DNA from: Gnetum montanum
Taxonomy: Eukaryota > Streptophyta > Gnetopsida > Gnetales > Gnetaceae
Direction of reading: 5' to 3'
Length of the DNA: 60,800 nucleotides
Assembly (NCBI GenBank): GCA_015680685.1
Contig: MNCI01004849.1
Location: 920,248 to 981,047 of the forward strand
In this document: positions 57,881 through 60,800 of the stretch, piece by piece
Layout of the letters: each line of letters starts with the position of its first letter
Position numbering within the stretch: position 1 is the first letter of the stretch
Position numbers and translations under genes: made by a program
Notes under the pieces: model-generated
The model's database searches: none
Told to the model about the DNA's origin: nothing
The model's input: only the letters and a program-made list of their open reading frames with translations

Positions 57881-58750
57881 ATAAGGAGAGGAGGCGATAG
57901 AACTTCTTCATTTCTAGAGTCAATCTACACCTCATTGTCATGAAATTTAAGCATTTCTTGATGCTCATTTCCCCTAGCTAAAGCTTGCTTAATGATAAAG
58001 TGGATTGATTCCTTACTAGGTATCATGTCTCCACTCATAGAAATAGAGGTTAATACTTGAGCTAGTACATCCCTATGTGTAGGAGAGAGCATGACTAGGT
58101 TTTATAGACTTGGTGATGTGTTCTTTTTGTTAAGGGATTATTTTTCTTGTTCCACTATTGCAAAGAAATTTTTCCTTGGAATGTAATATTTTAGCCTTAG
58201 TGGTGATAACCTGCTCCATCTTTCCTATGATTTATGGCTTGGGTTTCAGTGCATGCACCTTGGGCCCCTTTGTCCATGGATGTAGTTGATCTTGGTGTAG
58301 CTTGTTTTAAAGCCTTTTATTGTCAGCCACCTTCAATGGGCTTTGTTGTTGGTTTGGTGACAAGTCATTTTCATTGCCTTTCTGGTGATGGTTTCTTGCT
58401 AATCATTGAGTTGTTGGCCACTATAGGTCAACTTTGGTCATGGGATCATTATGGTCTTACTTGTTGAAGGTAGAGGGGCCCGGTTAACAAATGGTCCCCT
58501 AGGCTTTGAAGGATTAGCAATTTTTTGAATATGTTATGATGTTGAAGCCACTGAAGGGGGAATACATATGATGAAGGGCTTGTTAGGGGTCAAAGGAGGT
58601 GGTACCTGTTGGCACATTTGGCCATTCTATGGAACAGTAAGACTCATCTTGAACATTATTGTAAGAGTAGGAGGATGTGAATGTGTTATTTCATACCATT
58701 GGTATGAAATTTAGGGGGTGGCCCAAAATGGAATATTGGTGTGGAAAACA
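57881..58750 (-). pseudogene. Element E gag, C-terminal remnant
   Basis: By position this is the end of gag upstream of protease. The minus strand near 58080-57960 reads like LVMLSPTHRDVLAQVLTSISMSGDM, matching element A's LIMTYTTHHEALVKMLTSIPISEDI at about 3083-3155. Beyond about 58750 similarity to the family is lost, so the 5' part of gag and the 5' LTR are missing. Confidence 0.6.
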
Positions 58751-59013
58751 AAGAATTCTAGGAATAATCATGTTGCTACATACAATAGTCCAAAATATTT
58801 TTTTTAAAAGGAGAGAGGATATACTATTGTAGCATATTTTCAGTCTCTCAAGGAGGTGGTGATAAGGTTTGAAGGAATAAATAGCAAATTTTTTTTAATG
58901 GAGAAACGTTAATTCAACCTTCAAAGGATACCAAGGGTGAGAGTCACAGAAATGGAGAAGATACAAGTTGCAATCTCTGAAGAAGTAAAAACAGTAAAAC
59001 CAAAAAATAGAGA

Positions 59014-59118
59014 TCATTCCATAAATGACACAGGCCTGCATTCTGAATTTTCTTCATTGAAAACACATTCAAATCGTGACCCTGGTTTAGACGCGCTTAA
59101 CTGCGGAAGGTTTCGGAT
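59014..59118 (-). CDS. Candidate last exon of an unrecognised host gene
   Basis: On the minus strand a strong acceptor (CATTTTTTTCTTTTGCAG) precedes 34 codons and a TGA stop: it begins IRNLPQLSASK, includes FECVFNEENSEC and ends RPVSFME. The frame starts in phase 0, which fits the donor at 59498. The surrounding 58.9-59.7 kb has clearly more CpG than the decayed elements around it, as expected of sequence kept under constraint or not heavily methylated. I do not recognise the protein. An open frame on the plus strand (58937-59158) overlaps it and could be the real one instead, but it has no splice or motif support. Confidence 0.45.
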   Translation of the reverse strand: MRNLPQLSASKPGSRFECVFNEENSECRPVSFME

Positions 59119-59497
59119 CTGCAAAAGAAAAAAATGCAGACGAAGCAAGAAGACGTGATGCAGAATTGGAAAAGGCCCTAAAATTTCTTTGAAGTCACGG
59201 TCTCGCAGTGCTGCACATTCTTAGCTCGCTGAAAGAAACAGCACAGTTCCTACCAATGCAATGACCCAAACCCATTCCATTATAAATAAATAAAAACTTT
59301 CGCATAGTAGGAGGAGCCCCTAAGGTTGTTGCTGCCCATCAGAACTTTGTAGCGGTAGTTCTTTTGATTTCAGTAATGAAATTTTCAATTTCAAGTTTCT
59401 ATTTCAGACCTACGTGCCTTCAACATCTTCACAAAACTACAAGGTGCACATTGCACAGAGTATTTTCAGGTAGTTCCAGGGTTATTTCGCAACTTAC

Positions 59498-59572
59498 CTT
59501 ATCATTTCCTATGACTGGTATTTCAAAAAAGAACCTTCCATGGCTCAGAACATTTTCTGGAAAATAATCCAC
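59498..59572 (-). CDS. Candidate internal exon of the same unrecognised gene
   Basis: The minus strand has TTGCAG, then 25 codons (VDYFPENVLSHG..EIPVIGNDK), then a consensus donor AAG/GTAAGT. Phase is 0 at both ends, so it joins in frame to the exon at 59118-59014 across a 379-base GT-AG intron. The open frame extends further upstream (to 59614: FVKAQAYLARLQ), so the exon could start earlier and the TTGCAG acceptor, which has a weak pyrimidine tract, might not be used. No family recognised. Further exons would lie to the right; I could not find convincing ones before the window ends. Confidence 0.45.
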
Positions 59573-59929
59573 CTGCAACCTCGCCAAATAGGCTTGGGCT
59601 TTCACAAAGAACACATTTCAAAATTTTTTTAGGTGGTGAAAAATGGCAATTACAAATGTCATTCGCCCTGGAACCTGCAATCTGAAACAACAGCCATGCC
59701 TGACACCGAAGCATTCGATATCATATACCAGTCCACAAAATGTGGCAACAAAGACACAAAGGCACACTGAGACAGGTGTCAAGAGATATTTTGGACCAAT
59801 GTTGGTAAATTAGAGCTGTAGTTCATCAAAAATAAAATTTTAAATGGTCTTTTGATTAATTTAATTTAGCAATGATACAATGTCACCTATGCTAATAGCA
59901 TGAAGCCCCGATTTTAGACTTACCTTTTG

Positions 59930-60620
59930 AATTTAATTATTCCAAGGCTTCAAGACATTATTTTTTTCAAACATTATTACTACCCATAATATAATTGTAA
60001 TATTAATGTTATTATATTTAATAATATTTGTAATATTTACAAATATTAGTGGTAGCATAAATTCCTCCTAACCTTATGTACAACTTCCCAACTACTTAAC
60101 TTCCTAATTAAATTAGTGAGAAATATCTCCTAAGTACATGGGCAAGTTGTAGCTCCCTTACTTGGGAGACAAGTTAGCTAAGATATTTTAAGTATGTAAC
60201 CACCTTTGAACCCTATAAAAAGAGAAGGGGGATCATACTTTGAAAAAAGACATTGATACTACACTTTGGAAGGCTACTAGCTAGTACTTGGGCTGTCACT
60301 TGAAGACACACTTTGGATTCCGGGAAGAGCTTGTAAGAAGATTTGTAAAAGATTGCTTGTAAGATGACTTGCTAAAGAAAAGATTTTAGCCTCTTTTTCA
60401 TAGTCCTATGAGTTATGTTTTATTTTTATTTTGTTTAAATTTTTTAGCTAATGGTTTAGATAGTATCATCCTTGGCATGTAATTTTGGGATTTTTAGATT
60501 ACTCTTATCGTTCTTGTTGCCCAATAAAAAATTTATGTTAAAATTTTGCCATAGAAGTTCTTGTGTTTAAAAGCCTTAAGATCATTTTAGTAGCAAATTT
60601 GATTATTGTGCAACGTATAA
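59930..60620 (+). repeat. Possible LTR or promoter segment
   Basis: A+T-rich upstream part, a clear TATA box (CCCTATAAAAAGAGAAGGGG, 60211-60230), transcribed-looking leader, and CCCAATAAAAAATTTATG near 60520 as a possible polyadenylation site. This is the usual U3-R-U5 order of a plant LTR. No second copy is visible in the window and no primer site was found, so it could be a solo LTR, the 5' LTR of an element running off the right edge, or a gene promoter. Confidence 0.35.
60214..60220 (+). promoter_or_regulatory. TATA box
   Basis: TATAAAA within CCCTATAAAAAGAG, followed by a purine-rich leader, the style of plant LTR promoters. No transcript evidence is available. Confidence 0.45.
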
Positions 60621-60754
60621 GAACCGCTATTGGGATAGTTGTAAGAGAGCCTTTGCTTGTAGTCATGTCGTTGAACGATTCAATAGTCAAGAGGGTTCAG
60701 AAAATATTTGGTATTTTGATGGGACAGAATAGCTTCTTTTTATCCTTAAAGTGA
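60570..60754 (+). other. Open reading region at the right edge, unrecognised
   Basis: Two plus-strand frames are open here. One gives MFKSLKIILVANLIIVQRIR-type sequence (60563-60754). The other, about 60578-60732, reads DHFSSKFDYCATYKNRYWDSCKRAFACSHVVERF-type sequence and ends in TAG. The second has spaced cysteines and looks more protein-like, and CpG is higher than in the nearby elements. I cannot assign either to a family, and neither may be coding. Confidence 0.25.
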
Positions 60755-60800
60755 ATCTCTGTGGTATTTCAATCAGAAATTGTCAAGTATTTTGAAGGTT

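Noticed and set aside
1-60800. tRNA, rRNA or miRNA genes
   Set aside because: No cloverleaf, rRNA core or convincing precursor hairpin was noticed by eye; a tRNAscan or Infernal search would be decisive.

Overview
The window looks like plant nuclear DNA made almost entirely of old, decayed transposable elements. The mix is two kinds of chromodomain Ty3/gypsy element, a large Tat/Ogre-like Ty3/gypsy family with long non-coding interiors, and L1-type LINEs with an RVT zinc-finger tail. A+T content is high, CpG is scarce, and many in-frame TAA/TAG stops and D-to-N changes fit long-term deamination. A very large, slowly purged seed-plant genome such as a gymnosperm is the best guess. That is inference; no species-specific gene is present.

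Layout. 1-16130 (+): element A, Tat/Ogre-like: gag (from 301), aspartic protease (3305), a 7-kb non-coding spacer with two tandem-repeat systems, RT with first RNase H (11200-12480), a second RNase H (12570), integrase (13230-14330), polypurine tract (14538) and 3' LTR (14551). Its 5' LTR is off the left edge. 16139-22169 (-): element B, same family, 5' LTR plus gag-pro only, with a 33-bp repeat array where A joins it; A probably inserted into B. 22170-23880: no gene. 23880-32301 (+): elements C1 and C2, chromodomain gypsy elements in the order partial internal region, LTR, PBS, full internal region, LTR. 32302-35190: a decayed coiled-coil-like reading frame and no recognised gene. About 35190-43655 (+): element D, a Tekay/Del-like chromodomain element, with a short LINE fragment (42500-43242) in its 3' LTR. 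45619-49194 (+): a larger 5'-truncated LINE. About 49900-58750 (-): element E, again of the A/B family: 3' LTR with a 36-bp minisatellite, spacer, protease and gag end, with pol missing. 58900-59700 is different: CpG-richer, with two minus-strand exon candidates joined by consensus splice sites in matching phase. It is the only stretch that looks like host gene sequence. 59900-60800 resembles an LTR or promoter with a TATA box.

No element can be fully functional. Gag, protease, RT, RNase H and integrase are all interrupted, although some catalytic motifs survive (YIDD in A). The LINEs are the least decayed and have target-site duplications (TSDs), so they are probably among the younger insertions.

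Most notable are: the two LINE copies ending in poly(C) rather than poly(A); the repeat systems of the A/B/E family (29-, 33-, 36- and about 185-bp periods), including a perfect 87-bp duplication and two arrays that read as open repeat peptides; and the possible host gene 3' end at 59 kb.
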